64,000 nucleotides of DNA from the NCBI GenBank assembly GCA_033558025.1, contig JAUCEF010000011.1, positions 3,038,001 through 3,102,000 of the forward strand, given 5' to 3'. Source of the stretch: Phytophthora sp. 'mugwort'. Lineage: Eukaryota; Oomycota; Peronosporomycetes; Peronosporales; Peronosporaceae. The first letter of the stretch is position 1. The number at the start of each line of letters is the position of its first letter. Made by a program: the position numbers and the translations under genes. The notes beneath the pieces were generated by a model. It was not told where the DNA came from. It searched no databases and saw nothing but the letters and a program-made list of their open reading frames with translations. Below, piece after piece: positions 46,931 through 58,773 of the stretch.

Positions 46931-47564
46931 TCAGCCCAGCATTTCGTACTCGTATTGACGACGAAGCCGCGCACGATGGAGTGACGTGCTGTAGCGTTGG
47001 CGTAGAGCTTCCATGAAGCACAATGCCAGCAAGATGTACGCCGGGTAGAACTTGTGGCGCTCGAATTGAGCCAGTTCGTCTTCACTACACAAATATTTTG
47101 AAAGGTAGATTAGAACTACCAATAATTGTAGTCTTATAATTGGAAAGCCGACCAACCTGAGCTTAAGTTGATCGCTGTGGTCACGCAAAAACTTGTCGAT
47201 GGTTCCTCCTTGCGTGAAGATGACGACGGCCAGACCAAGTTCAGCCAGTGAGACCCACACCAGCACGTCGGACGACAGCGCCATGCACCTGGAGCAGCTT
47301 CGGAATGCCAGTCCGCAGCCGCTCATGAGCGACGCGGCCACTAGAACACAGCCAATGACCAGAAGGGGAGCTATAATACATTGGTGAGACTGTGAAGATT
47401 TCAAGGCAAAGGGATGGGGATAACGCACCGTAGAGCCACAACGGAGCGTAGTGGTTCGTGCCGATATAGAGGCTGTACACGCACAGCCCAATACCGGCGA
47501 TTAGGTCCACGCCGTTGAAGATGAAGAGCCCGACGCCTGCGAGGCATTCTGCGCACGAGCTCAT
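46931..47564 (-). CDS. tetraspanin-like four-helix membrane protein (copy 2)
   Basis: Three exons on the minus strand: 47564-47429, 47370-47157 and 47084-46931, 167 residues, GT-AG introns of 58 and 72 bases. The N-terminus (MSSCAECLAGVGLFIFNG) and the four hydrophobic segments match copy 1, as do TNHYAPLWLYG and the TQGGTIDKFLRDH loop. It has no equivalent of the extra C-terminal exon of copy 1. The intron before the fourth helix sits at the same codon and phase (2) in both genes; the first introns differ in position. Its stop is only 79 bases from the stop of the CFAP61-like gene, in convergent orientation. Confidence 0.85.
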
Positions 47565-48452
47565 GGCGAGAGAATCAGAAGACGGCGCACAGTACACTTC
47601 AATGCACGAACGTCCGGTGGCACCAGGTAGAGGCTACACGTAGTATATGTGTAGTACACATCAAGCAAGTATCACTCCTCCGCGGTAACGTGCGTGACAC
47701 AAGGCGCGTCACCAGAAGTGACACGTACTTGTAGCGACTAAAAAAAGCTGGCTACAGTACAATTGTGACTGCTGGCCTAGGGAAATGCATTCTCGTTCGC
47801 ATGCATTACAAGACTTCGGCGTGTTTGATTCGAACGTGGATGATTTGAGGGTCTCTGTAAACGTGTGCCAGCCATGGAGAATAAGGCGATAAACAAGCAG
47901 CTCTTACCCGCTGAAGAGAGCCCATAGATGAGATTCATTTCAGATTGGGTTATGCTGGGCCCCCTTACAGGAAATAAGTCGAGCTGACCGTCGGTCAATA
48001 TGGGGGCAGCTTTAACTTGCGTTACTGCTTGGTAGTATTGCCAATTTGGTAATGCTAAAATTATGGATGCTGCATGATTGGTCCAAAGGGGGGGACCAGT
48101 CCACACTGTAAAGCTCTCGGTCTGATTGATCGATAGTGTACATGTACTCGCAACATATTCCGCCCAACCAAACGTATGGCAAATTGTAACACTAACGAGA
48201 TCGCAGGCCTTCAGTCGTCGTCGTCGTGTTGCCGTCCAACCTTAAAGATTGGTTAAGATCTTCCGTTTCTCATTCGCGCAAAAAGGACCAATTGCAGCGC
48301 GCCGTCCCTTCAGTTCAAGCTTGACGCAGACTTTCCCACACAAACCGTCGCCACAGCCCCGATATCCTGCGCACTATAGAATCTGCCACGTGCCAGCCAA
48401 GTCAAGCTACATCCCGCAAGACCTCAACGAAGACCCTAACTATATTCTCACC
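47565..48452. other. upstream region of UDP-glucose dehydrogenase
   Basis: No separate gene seen. A pyrimidine-rich GTCGTCGTCGTC stretch lies near 48215-48230. The dehydrogenase frame is open upstream to 48249 but contains no ATG before 48453. A TCTCATTCGCGC-like sequence near 48267-48279 resembles the pyrimidine and CATT-rich initiator of oomycete promoters, which would give a 5' leader of about 180 bases; this is tentative. Confidence 0.4.
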
Positions 48453-49880
48453 ATGTCCGAGTTCAAAATGACCATCTGCTGCATGGGCGCCGGCTACGTG
48501 GGCGGCCCCACGATGGCCGTGATCGCCTCTAACTGCCCGGACATCAAGGTAGTGGTCGTGGACGTGAGCGAGAAGCAGATCGCCAAGTGGAACACGCCCG
48601 ACGAGATCCCCATCTATGAGCCGGGCCTTAAGGAGCTCGTGGACGCACGCCGCAATAAGAACCTCTTTTTCTCTACGGATCTGGACAAGTACATTAATGA
48701 GGCTGACATCATCTTCGTGTGCGTTAACACGCCCACTAAGACGAGCGGCATCGGCGCAGGGAGCGCCGCCGACACTAAGAACTGTGAGGCTTGTGCGCGT
48801 AAGATTGCGGACGTGGCCACCGAAGGAAAGATTGTCGTGGAGAAGTCGACAGTGCCCGTGCGCACGTCCGAGAGCATTAAGGCCGTGCTGCGTGCCAACT
48901 CGAAGGGTCTCAAGTTCGAGGTGCTGTCCAACCCGGAGTTCCTGGCGGAAGGCACGGCCATTGACGACCTGCAGGCGCCCAGTCGTATCCTCATTGGAGG
49001 AGCCGAGACCCCAGAGGGACACGTGGCTGTCGAGAAGCTCGTGAGCGTCTACGCGCATTGGGTACCACGCGAGCGCATCATCACGACCAATGTCTGGTCC
49101 TCGGAGCTGTCTAAGCTCGTGGCCAACGCCTTCCTGGCGCAGCGTATCTCGAGTATTAACTCGATCTCCGCAGTCTGTGAAGCGACGGGTGCCAATGTGC
49201 ACGAAGTGGCGCGCGCAGTCGGTGCCGACGACCGGATCGGCAGCAAGTTCCTGAACTGCTCCGTCGGTTTCGGCGGCTCATGTTTCCAAAAGGATATTCT
49301 GAACCTGGTGTATCTGGCTGAGAGTTTCCACTTGCCCGAAGTGGCTGACTACTGGCGCCATGTCGTCACCATGAACGAGTACCAGAAGACCCGATTTGCC
49401 ACGACAATGATCCGTCGGATGTTTAACACAGTGACGAACAAGAAGATCTGCATCTTCGGTTTTGCCTTCAAGAAGGACACAGGTGATGTGCGTGAGACCC
49501 CTGCCGCCACAATCGTCAAGTACCTGCTCGAGGAGAGGGCCAATGTGGCCGTGTACGACCCACAGGTCAAGATTGAGGACATGATGCACGAGCTCGAGTA
49601 CCAGGGCGTCAACACCGCCAACCACCCCATGATGGACAAACTCCTTAAGGTGTACAACGACCCGTACGAGGCGGCCAAGGACGCGCACGCCATCGCCGCA
49701 CTCACTGAGTGGGACGAGTTTAAGACGCTGGACTACGCCAAAATTCACGAGAGTATGGCCAAGCCCGCTTTCTTCTTTGACGGTCGCAACATCCTTCCGC
49801 ATGAGAAGATCGCAGAACTGGGCGCCAAGGTGTACGTCATCGGCCGCGCCGAGGTCATCTCGGGCGAATTGCCCTTCTAG
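48453..49880 (+). CDS. UGDH: UDP-glucose 6-dehydrogenase
   Basis: Single-exon enzyme of 475 residues (family usually 440-500), starting [19 protein letters not shown]. It oxidises UDP-glucose to UDP-glucuronate with two NAD+ in the cytosol, feeding glucuronate-containing cell-surface polysaccharides. The Rossmann motif [14 protein letters not shown] lies at residues 9-22, [14 protein letters not shown] at about 165-180, and the catalytic cysteine is C277 in FGGSCFQKD. The C-terminal UDP-binding part has [15 protein letters not shown]. All residues expected for activity are present. The ATG at 48453 is the first in frame and places the dinucleotide fold as in the family. Strong codon bias towards C- and G-ending codons suggests high expression. 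Confidence 0.97.
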   Translation: MSEFKMTICCMGAGYVGGPTMAVIASNCPDIKVVVVDVSEKQIAKWNTPDEIPIYEPGLKELVDARRNKNLFFSTDLDKYINEADIIFVCVNTPTKTSGIGAGSAADTKNCEACARKIADVATEGKIVVEKSTVPVRTSESIKAVLRANSKGLKFEVLSNPEFLAEGTAIDDLQAPSRILIGGAETPEGHVAVEKLVSVYAHWVPRERIITTNVWSSELSKLVANAFLAQRISSINSISAVCEATGANVHEVARAVGADDRIGSKFLNCSVGFGGSCFQKDILNLVYLAESFHLPEVADYWRHVVTMNEYQKTRFATTMIRRMFNTVTNKKICIFGFAFKKDTGDVRETPAATIVKYLLEERANVAVYDPQVKIEDMMHELEYQGVNTANHPMMDKLLKVYNDPYEAAKDAHAIAALTEWDEFKTLDYAKIHESMAKPAFFFDGRNILPHEKIAELGAKVYVIGRAEVISGELPF

Positions 49881-50370
49881 ATCAGCGCATGAAAGGTAGC
49901 GAGTTGAGTGCGCGCTGGCTGCACTGCTGTAGCTGAACGCCAGTGTTTACACTTTTCGTTCTTTTTTCTTTAATGTAAATCAAATGAAACCTTGCCGTCC
50001 AGGTGTCGAGAGTGATGATCACACTGTTGCCGTGGTACATCGTGCCAAAATGGCAGCACCCTGTGCCGTTTCCAAGGCTTTAGAAAAACGTAGTGTATCT
50101 AAAACCTTCATAATGCATAGTGTCATCTACACTTTATCGCAAGTATATCAGTATATAACCGGGTTTTACGCAGCCAAGTGGGCAGATAAGTTCGGAGCGG
50201 ATGTATCCGCCGCGCTCCTGTGCACGACTGAAGTTGTCAATTGCCCTTAACTTTTTCTGTTGAGCCATCATCACCAATTCATTCGTCGATCGGAGACCAC
50301 GAGAGCAAATACTCCTTAATACGTCTTCATTTCTGGTAATTCAGCTCTATTCTCGGTGAATCGGCCACTA
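49881..50370. other. intergenic, no certain gene
   Basis: An 88-codon frame from an ATG at 49984 to 50250 has no recognisable motif and is not called. The 5' leader of the acyltransferase gene presumably lies near 50270-50370. Confidence 0.4.
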
Positions 50371-52068
50371 ATGAGTTCCACGGCTTTACTGCTCGCGTCG
50401 ACGTCGCCGCCTCCGTCACGGGGACCGGAATACGCCGCGTTCGAGTCCCTCGAGTCTCCGCTCTCTCACACTGTCGAAATGGGCGTCAAAGTCTCACCGT
50501 CCGAATCAGCGGCAGCCGCGGCCGGCGCCTACGTGACCCCCTCGTCCAGCTGCGGAGCTTCGTCCATGCGTCTCAAGCACAACCCGTTCACGTACACGAC
50601 GCCCGTCGACGGCTACGAAAAGGTCAAGATGACTGTCTTGTGTCTCTTGGGTGTGCCACTCCTCCGTGTTATCCTGTTACTGAGCGTGGGCGTGTTGCTC
50701 GCTATCGTGAGCAACTTGGCGCTTCTTGGGTACAAGCCGATGGATGCGCACACGGGCGCTCGTCCTCCTCTACCACACTGGAGACGTATCGTAGGAGCCC
50801 CCGTCCCGTATCTGCTACGGTCGCTTATGCTCATCGTAGGCTACTACTGGGTCCCGGTGCGCTACCCGCTGAACTTTGATCGTCGTACCATGCCGAGAGT
50901 TATCGTGAGTAACCACTTGACATTCTTCGATGGTCTCTACATCTTCACACTGCTGTCGCCCAGTATCGCTATGAAGACGGACGTGGCCACTCTCCCATTC
51001 ATCAGTCGGATTGTGCAGATGATTCAGCCCATTTTGATCGATAGAGCGACGCCGGAAGGACGGAAACGGGCAATGAATGACATCACGGCACACGTGGCCG
51101 ACTCAAGCAAACCCCCGCTTCTGGTCTTTCCTGAAGGAACAACCAGCAACCAAAAGGCCTTGACCAAGTTCAAAGTGGGCTCGTTCGTCTCCGGTGTCCC
51201 GTGCCAGCCGATCGTACTGCGTTATCCGTACCAACATTTCGATATGAGCTGGCCACCAGGCGTTTCGGGACTCTACTTGGCGTTGCGGGTTTTGTGTCAA
51301 GTGTACAACCAGTTGGAAGTGGAGATTCTACCGGCGTACTACCCGACCGAGCGTGAACAACAAGACCCTCAACTGTATGCGAATAACGTGCGCGACGTTA
51401 TGGCCAAAGCACTCGGGATTCCCACGACGAATCACGCGTTCGAGGATGTGGCCTTGTTAATGCGCATGGGGGAGTACGCTACCAAGCACGTTGTGCCTTT
51501 AACGAACGTGGGTGAAGTGATCTCCCTCACGGCACTGAGACGTGGCGACGTGGACCGTCTGGTCGAGTATTTCCGACAGCGCGATGTGGACAAGGACGGA
51601 CAATTGTCAATAGACGAGCTGCGCGCGCTCTTCCCAAAGGATAACCCGATGATCGTCGACCAGCTCTTCGACCTTATCGACGTGGACAACAGCGGACTCA
51701 TCGACTTCCGCGAGTTGTGCTTAGCTCTGCGTGCATTAAACCCACAGAGTGTAAACGAAAGAGACGACGTCCTGGCCCAATTCGCATTCCGACTCTACGA
51801 CCTCGATAACAACGGACGCATTGACGCAGTCGAGCTGGAAAAAATGCTACGCTTCCAACATAGTTTTTATGGTGTGCCCGAGACGAGTATAGCGACAGTA
51901 TTACGTCAAGCTTCACGCGTCCAGATGGAGAACGGCACGGGGATCACTTTTCAACGATTCGAACAACTGGTAGAACACAACCCAGAGCTGCTCTGGTTCG
52001 TCCGCAACAAACTCGAAGTGCTGCGCGGCTCGTTGCGCAGCAGTCAGGACCTCCTTCCTCGTCCCTAG
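50371..52068 (+). CDS. LPCAT-like acyltransferase with EF-hands
   Basis: Single-exon, 565 residues. Membrane-bound acyltransferase of the PlsC/AGPAT superfamily, LPCAT1/2 type: it transfers an acyl group from acyl-CoA to a lysophospholipid, probably in the endoplasmic reticulum. After a low-complexity N-terminus come a long hydrophobic segment (about 85-122) and a second near 145-163. The catalytic HX4D motif is NHLTFFD (H182, D187) and FPEGTTSN lies near 255. Three EF-hand calcium loops follow: DVDKDGQLSIDE (about 404), DVDNSGLIDFRE (about 437) and DLDNNGRIDAVE (about 477), so activity may respond to calcium. The ATG at 50371 is the first in frame. The gene ends 139 bases before the CFAP61 gene on the same strand. 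The exact lysolipid substrate cannot be read from sequence. Confidence 0.92.
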   Translation: MSSTALLLASTSPPPSRGPEYAAFESLESPLSHTVEMGVKVSPSESAAAAAGAYVTPSSSCGASSMRLKHNPFTYTTPVDGYEKVKMTVLCLLGVPLLRVILLLSVGVLLAIVSNLALLGYKPMDAHTGARPPLPHWRRIVGAPVPYLLRSLMLIVGYYWVPVRYPLNFDRRTMPRVIVSNHLTFFDGLYIFTLLSPSIAMKTDVATLPFISRIVQMIQPILIDRATPEGRKRAMNDITAHVADSSKPPLLVFPEGTTSNQKALTKFKVGSFVSGVPCQPIVLRYPYQHFDMSWPPGVSGLYLALRVLCQVYNQLEVEILPAYYPTEREQQDPQLYANNVRDVMAKALGIPTTNHAFEDVALLMRMGEYATKHVVPLTNVGEVISLTALRRGDVDRLVEYFRQRDVDKDGQLSIDELRALFPKDNPMIVDQLFDLIDVDNSGLIDFRELCLALRALNPQSVNERDDVLAQFAFRLYDLDNNGRIDAVELEKMLRFQHSFYGVPETSIATVLRQASRVQMENGTGITFQRFEQLVEHNPELLWFVRNKLEVLRGSLRSSQDLLPRP

Positions 52069-52207
52069 AGGTTAAACTCGTATGTAAACTAAAAATGTAT
52101 AGCTTCTCCTTCTTGGTAGAACGGAAAATGCCAGTGATCGAACGTGTGAACAGCCACGATATCCGTCCTTTCACTTACCAGTTCTTTCAGTCAATACGAA
52201 ATCGAGC

Positions 52208-55200
52208 ATGAGTCACCCGGAGCTCTACGCGATCCGACGTAGTGAAGATCGTGACCAGAACGGGGTACTCGAGTTGGATTCGCCCAGCAAAGACGCTCGC
52301 AGGGCGTACTTTGGTCGCACTCTGCTGGGTACTGTCATTGAGACGTCGTTCCTGGCGCTGACCGCGACAGATCCGACACGACCTGAACGAGTTCTGGGCT
52401 TTGCCGCCTTCGACTGTTCGCCGTCGGGCGAACTGGCTGAATCAGCTTGCTATCCGGCGTTCCTCGAGCACAAATTCAATCTCCCACCTGTAAGACAGCA
52501 TTTCAAAGTATCAACTCATTACATTCACTCATTTTTTTCCTTTCGTTGTGCTGTAGGCCTCAGCGTTCGTCTTTTTGACGTACTTTGCTCAACGGCAGAC
52601 GACTGCAGGGGCTGCGAGTCGACCACCGGTACTCAAACACTTGCTACACACGGTGTTCGCCACGTTGGTGAATAAACGATGCGTTCTACTCGTTCTACCT
52701 GAAAATGTCAACATTCTCGAGGTCGAGCCAGCATTTGTCAAGTGTTTCGAGCGTGTACCGACTCGCTCGACGCCGTTGGAAGCGCCGAAAGGGTCGTTAG
52801 CCATGTCACTCGAGTGGAAACGACAAGAGCAGCAGTTCGCCAGGAACGCCAAGATCTTCAGCCAGTTTACAGTGTATCAAGCTACAGCAGATACCTTCTT
52901 CCCAGCCGTACACGTCCGTCGTGCAAGAGTGGAAGATCACGATGATTTGGAGCCCATTTTGACGGCACAAGCTCAAGCCGTGTCCTCAGTGTTTGGAGAG
53001 TATTTTCTAGCCGAACTCATTCACGACCAGGACGAACATAACGTCTGTCTTATTGCTGAAGCTGGCGATGCTGCTGGACAGACACGTGCTGTTGGACTGC
53101 TAGCAATCTCAGATCAGATTGATATCTTGACACTACAGGATAACTTTGCTCTTGGTGCTTGGAATGAACTCTCCAAAAGCTGTGGCATGGAACAGCTTAC
53201 CCCGCCTCGACTTGTCATTGCTGGACCACCCGCTGGAGGTAAAGGGACTCAGTGCGAGCTGCTTGTTGAGTCATTCAACGTGTTGCATCTGTCGACAGGT
53301 GACTTACTGCGTGCGGCAGTGACGTGCGGGTCATTCTTGGGTCTCCAGGCGCAGCATTTCATGGATTCGGGACAGCTTGTGCCGGACGAACTGATCGTAG
53401 ACGTCGTGCTGGAGAGGTTGGCACAGCCCGATTGCGAGACTCGAGGCTGGCTGCTGGATGGATTCCCACGTACAGCGACTCAGGCTCAAGCTCTATTAGC
53501 TGCCGGCTTTTGTCCTGACGCAGTCATTGCGCTGGATGTCCCGGATGACGAAGTTGTGCGCCGTATCGCTGGCCGCCGCGTCGACCCGGCCACGGGGAAG
53601 ACGTACCATCTCGAGTTTAATCCACCGCCACAGGATGAAGACGTGCTCGCTCGGCTTATTCAACGCAGTGATGACACAGAGACAACAATTCGGCAGCGTC
53701 TCACCACTTTCCACAAGCATTTAGGCTCTGTGTTGGCGGCTTTCAGTGCTGTACCAGACTCAAGTTCCGTTGGTGCAAAAATCATCACTGTGAATGGCCT
53801 CCAGTCCAAACAATTCATAGCACAGCATATTCTTGAGCAAACTCGCGTCGTCAAGACAGCTCAGAAGCTTCGAATGTTGATAAATCGCGGCGAGATGACG
53901 CCGCCAAAGCTCGTCATCTCGGGGCCACCTGCCGGCGGCAAAGGAACTCAATGTGAACAGCTAGTTGCGCTGCTTAATGTTGTTCATCTATCCACGGGGG
54001 ATATTTTACGACAAGCTATTCGAGAGAACTCTCGTCTAGGAATACAAGCTCAAGGGTTTATGAATGGCGGTCAACTCGTGCCCGATGAACTCATTGTAGA
54101 CGTCGTGCTGGAGCGAATTACTCAACCAGATTGCGAAAGCCGCGGCTGGTTACTTGACGGCTTCCCACGCACAGCCACCCAGGCTGAGGCACTGCTAGCA
54201 GCTCGTGGTGGCAAAGCTGCGCCTGATTGCGTGCTGGTGCTCGATGTTCCCGACGATGAAGTGATCCGTCGTATCGCCGGCCGTCGCGTCGACCCCGAGA
54301 CAGGCAAAACGTATCACGTTGAGTTCAATCCGCCACCTCCTGAGATCCAAGCACGTGTGATCCAACGTAGCGATGACACAGAGGAGACGCTACGCACACG
54401 GCTCGAGCAATTTCATGCACATAGCGACGGCGTGCTCGCTGTTTTTGAGGCCTATCGCGGCGAAAACGGCACAGCCGTGCAACTTGTCCGCGCCGACGGG
54501 TTACAACCAGCAACTGTGATTGTCCAGACTTTTGTAGCTCCGATGTTCCAGCGCGGTGCCGAGACGGAAGCTCGTGTCTTACAACGTACAGGAGCCGACA
54601 CACTCGACAAGTTAACGAGAGCTCAAGCGCACGCTAATTGCTTCGCCATCACGTTGTTCTGTGTCGGAGATGATGCATTCGAACGGGCGTCTTCAGCGGA
54701 TCTACTGGTAGCAGCGTTCGCTACCTTCCCGACCCGGGATTATTGTTTACTGACGTTGCCGACTCAAGCGCGAGAGCCTCCGTGTCTGGCCTTCTTCACG
54801 CGGATAACGGCACGTCCAGCAAGTGCGTTCACACATGCATTGTATGTGCTACATCGAGATGCCATCTCCTTCTTCTGTCCCCGTACAAGTGACGGCCGTG
54901 GCGTGCTTGATCCCGTCCGGATTGACGTGCAACGTCTGCTACCAAGCGGTGTTAGCCCCGCTGAAGACGCCGCCGAGTTGGCGCCACTTGTAAACGGACT
55001 AGATCGTCATACGCGTCGAGCATTGGACCAGGAGCTCGCGTCTGCAAGCGAAGAAGCTGATATTGACCTGGAAGACTCGCCGCGACACACAGCGTTCGTA
55101 GTGCGTGCGAACGGACACGTCGTCGGGGTGGTCGCTCTCGCGCGTCAACCAGAAGTGGCAAGTTTACTGCCTCATTACTTTGATCTCAACCGCGTGGCGC

Positions 55201-57551
55201 GCATGGAATTTCATCGCGCGAAAGACCTGGCCGTAGTGCGTCATTTGATCCTTAATCCCATCTTCGCATCGTGCTCGCGCTTCGTCTTGCTCGAGTTGAT
55301 GCGCCAGTTCCGCAAGACCTGTCTCCTCTATCAAGTAGCGACGGCGTTAGGACCCAACAGCGCGAGTCGGACATCGTTCAGTACGGCGCTGGAGGAGTTT
55401 GTGCTTGCTCCACCACGACGTGGTAAGCACACGACCATCGGAACGACGCTGCGTTTTGCTACGGCACCGGACGAAGAAGTGGAGGACGACGTCAAGGACG
55501 AACGTGAACGGGTTCGACGGGCAGCAATCTGTGCGGCTTTCGCACTGTTTGTACTGCCCAAACGTCTGCTCTCGGAGCCAAAAGTGACCATCAACCAGCG
55601 CCTGGTGCTGGTAGGAGCCTCAGATGCAGCACTGAGCTGCTTGACGCATCTTATTGCGACTCCGTACCTGCATTTTGCCAATCTCACGCTCATTTCTCCT
55701 CATGGTTTGACGGTGGCTCCGCTGGATGAAGGTGTAGAGGACACAACGCAACGTCGAGCGTCCGATTTTGCAAGAAAGAGTACGTTCTCATCGGTCGAGC
55801 TGGAGCAATACAGTCTGCGCACTCACGTACGAGTCATTGAGAGCCGAATGGTGCGCATGGATCGTACGACTCGAGCGGTGGTTCTCCAGGATGGTTCCTG
55901 TCTCCCGTACGACTACCTTGCGCTTACAACCGGGCTGCAAGACGGCACGTGTACGTCCCTCGGGAAGCTACCACGATTCGTGGACGAAGACGTGGATGGA
56001 GCTACCGGAAAAGCTCTGGCTGCAGCGTATTATCCTCCAGTCGTTCCGAACCAAATGATAGCGTTGGGAGACTTACGAACGGCTCAAAAGCTTCACACGG
56101 CATTAACTATGAGCGTAAATGAAGGCGAGGAACTAAGTGGAGACGACATTGTGGTGTACGGCAGCTCGTTACTGGCACTGCAGGTGATTCAAGCGTTGCT
56201 AGTCCGTGGAATTAGTGGCAGTCGCATTCATCATCTCTCTCCATCGCGAGACAATGGATGTGGCGTCTTTGAAGACGCGGTCGTACGCTCCGAAATGGAC
56301 AAACAATATACACAACACGGCGTCGTGCTTCATGCTGCGAAGAAGATCATTGGACTTGAGACTGTTCCTGGGCACGACGATAAGCTGGCAGGTGTCCGTG
56401 TCGTCTCGACATTAGATGCAAATGGGTCGGAGTACGCCTTGTCCCGAGATTCTACGGAAGATGACGCCAATATGGTTGAAAGAGAGCTTCTACCATGCTC
56501 CTGGCTGCTGTGTTGCCAACATAACGACTCGGACGCCGACGTGTTCCGTGCCGTGAACGAAAGCGGTCTCGTGTACGACGGACGTCTCGTTGTGGACGGA
56601 CAGATGCGTACGACGGACGCACATGTGCTGGCTGCTGGGTCCTTGTGCCGCTTCTCACGGCGCTTCATGACAGCGAAGCTACACGAAAACTATAATAGTC
56701 GAGAAGGTGGGGAGCTACTGGCAAAGTCCCTGCTTCAACTACTCGACCCGTTAGCTGTTCCTGAAACTCTCTCGGAACTCCATCCGTTGCCTGCACATCA
56801 TACACAGTCGACGAAGACTCCCATGGTTCCACCGCCAGAAATGGGGCTGCCGGTTGTCCGCAGCGCAGTCGTTCTGGGCGGCAAACACTATGTACAGATC
56901 AGCGTTCCAGCTCTCACTAACACGTTGGCACTACAGTCACTCTCTACGAATACTGCATCGCATGTGACGGACACGAGTCTCATTAGCAATGATACGTTTG
57001 AGATGAATACCCCTGTACACTCCTGTCCTGCCACGGGAGCGTCCTCATCCAGATGTAGACCCGCTCGCTACACGTGTCTGCTGTTTGACGACGTGGGGGT
57101 GTTAAATCGACTGGAATATCTGGGCGACGGCGCTCTGCCCGTCCGCGACCTACAAAACCTCGTGGGTCTGCATGAAGCGTATCTGAACAGCGCACTGGCG
57201 TCTTATGCTGCCGGGAAAGTGCACGACTGGGTGGCGTTCTTTGCGCACCCGTGGGCCAGTGCGCTGTATCACGACCGCTTCCCGGCCTTCCGTGCCAAGC
57301 TGCGCACGCTTCTGGCCAAGGACGACGGTGTACGCGCCATCGCGGACGACGCGGCGGCGTTCATGAGGGAGACGGGAGACTCGAAAGGGGCCATGGCATT
57401 GGCGCAGGAGCGTGTGGGACGTGGTGGAAGCGCGCTCGAGCCGTCCACGCGCAGGCTGGTGGAGAGTCAAGTGCTCGAGTTCCTAGGCAGCAACCGAGAC
57501 GTCCTCAACATGTTCCTATTGCCACAAGGTGGACGACCTAGCAGCAAGTGA
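52208..57551 (+). CDS. CFAP61: CFAP61 with two inserted adenylate kinase domains
   Basis: Two exons, 52208-52489 and 52557-57551 (67-base phase-0 intron), 1758 residues against about 1240 in animal CFAP61. CFAP61 belongs to the calmodulin- and spoke-associated complex near the radial spoke 3 base of motile cilia. Order: N-terminal GNAT-like parts (residues 1-300, with RRARVEDHDDLEPIL near 215); adenylate kinase 1 (about 310-530: GPPAGGKGTQ, LSTGDLLR, LLDGFPRT, RIAGRRVDPATGKTYH, QRSDDTE); adenylate kinase 2 (about 540-765, same motifs, all intact); CFAP61 middle with TFPTRDYCLLTLPTQ and HALYVLHRDAISF; a second GNAT-like part (about 920-1000); Rossmann-like part starting VLVGASDAALSCL near 1110; and a C-terminal domain (FDDVGVLNRLEYLG). 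Both kinases keep their catalytic motifs, so they should convert ATP and AMP to two ADP. The domain fusion is the notable feature. Confidence 0.9.
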
Positions 57552-58773
57552 GACGGGCGCCCTGTAGTTGCATCGGAGATTAAATGCATGGGCTTTATTG
57601 CAGACGAATACTTCCATAGTAATCATTATTGACGGCGTGTCGTCAACTGAAAGATCCAGTTGCGGTGGGTACATAAGGTTTTACAATGCCACGACGGGTG
57701 TAGCGGTGCCCTTGCGGCGACGAATCGAAGTGGAGCTTTTAGATCGTAAACTTGCAGAAACGAGACTATGTTTAGAACGTAGTCAATACAAAAAAACAAA
57801 TATATTCCAACTGATTTGCTTAATATTCCATTACCCCAGGTAGTCGTCATGAATAATTTACCACCTTAGAGTAATAAAAAAGAAGGTAAGACCCGATGCA
57901 GGCGAACCTCAATATTTTGAAGTGGTGAGCTTTTTGTTGGTCTGCAAAATATTGATAGCAGCAATACATGGCATGTTTTCGAATGTGGTCGAGCGTCAGT
58001 CAACACCAACGTTGAAGTATGCATAACATTGACGACGGACTTTACTAGAGTGTACGCAATTTCTAAACAAATATAAAAAATGGATTTTTTTGCCTAGGAT
58101 CGCCTCTCGGAAGTACGAAGTCGACACCACGATATTCTACATTTAACGCCGCAAGATATACGGTCGACCTGGTTGCACTGGAGACTCGATGGAGTACAAA
58201 GTGCGATTGCGACTTTTGGCCTGAATGCTTTTGACACTTAGTGCGTACATGAGCCACACGATGTCGCGAAATATAGTCGCCGAGGTCGCTCTTAACAGGT
58301 TGCTCACTTGTTGCAAACGACGACATGGTGGGGATTCTATGAGTTATGCTTACCTGGGTTCGCGGTCGGAAGCCGACTCGGATGGATGTCTCTCTTGCAT
58401 CAGGCCAGTGGCCGAGGCAATGAATGGCGCGAAGGGTTTGTTAACCCTTTTAATCTCGTTTGCCGTAGACCCCTCTTGCTTGGGTCCCCAAATATCAGTG
58501 CTCGCTGATCTCACATGCAAGGAAGCTGGAAGGTTCGGGGAAGCATGTGCAAGGACCTGCTGATGGTCGATTATGAAAAACCAAAATATTTCTAAATTCA
58601 GCATACAAATAACCAGTCAGGTTTGTAGCTCGTCTAAATCCTGACAACCGCGCGTCTTTTCAGTCTCCACTCCGCATCCAAAAGCGCAACCTCCGACTGA
58701 CCATCACTCTGTTCCGCACTCAGTCCGCCGAGTCCGCACTCTCCGCGCCGCCACTAGCGGCCCACACGTGCTC
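57552..58773. other. intergenic, no gene seen
   Basis: Two short plus-strand frames (57568-57843, 58225-58563) without motifs. From about 58660 the myotubularin frame is open without an ATG (see that entry). Confidence 0.5.

Noticed and set aside
48402..49202. 266-codon minus-strand open frame
   Set aside because: It is the antisense shadow of UDP-glucose dehydrogenase, kept open by that gene's GC-biased third codon positions.
49984..50250. 88-codon frame between UDP-glucose dehydrogenase and the acyltransferase
   Set aside because: It has an ATG but no family, no conserved motif and no splice or expression signal.
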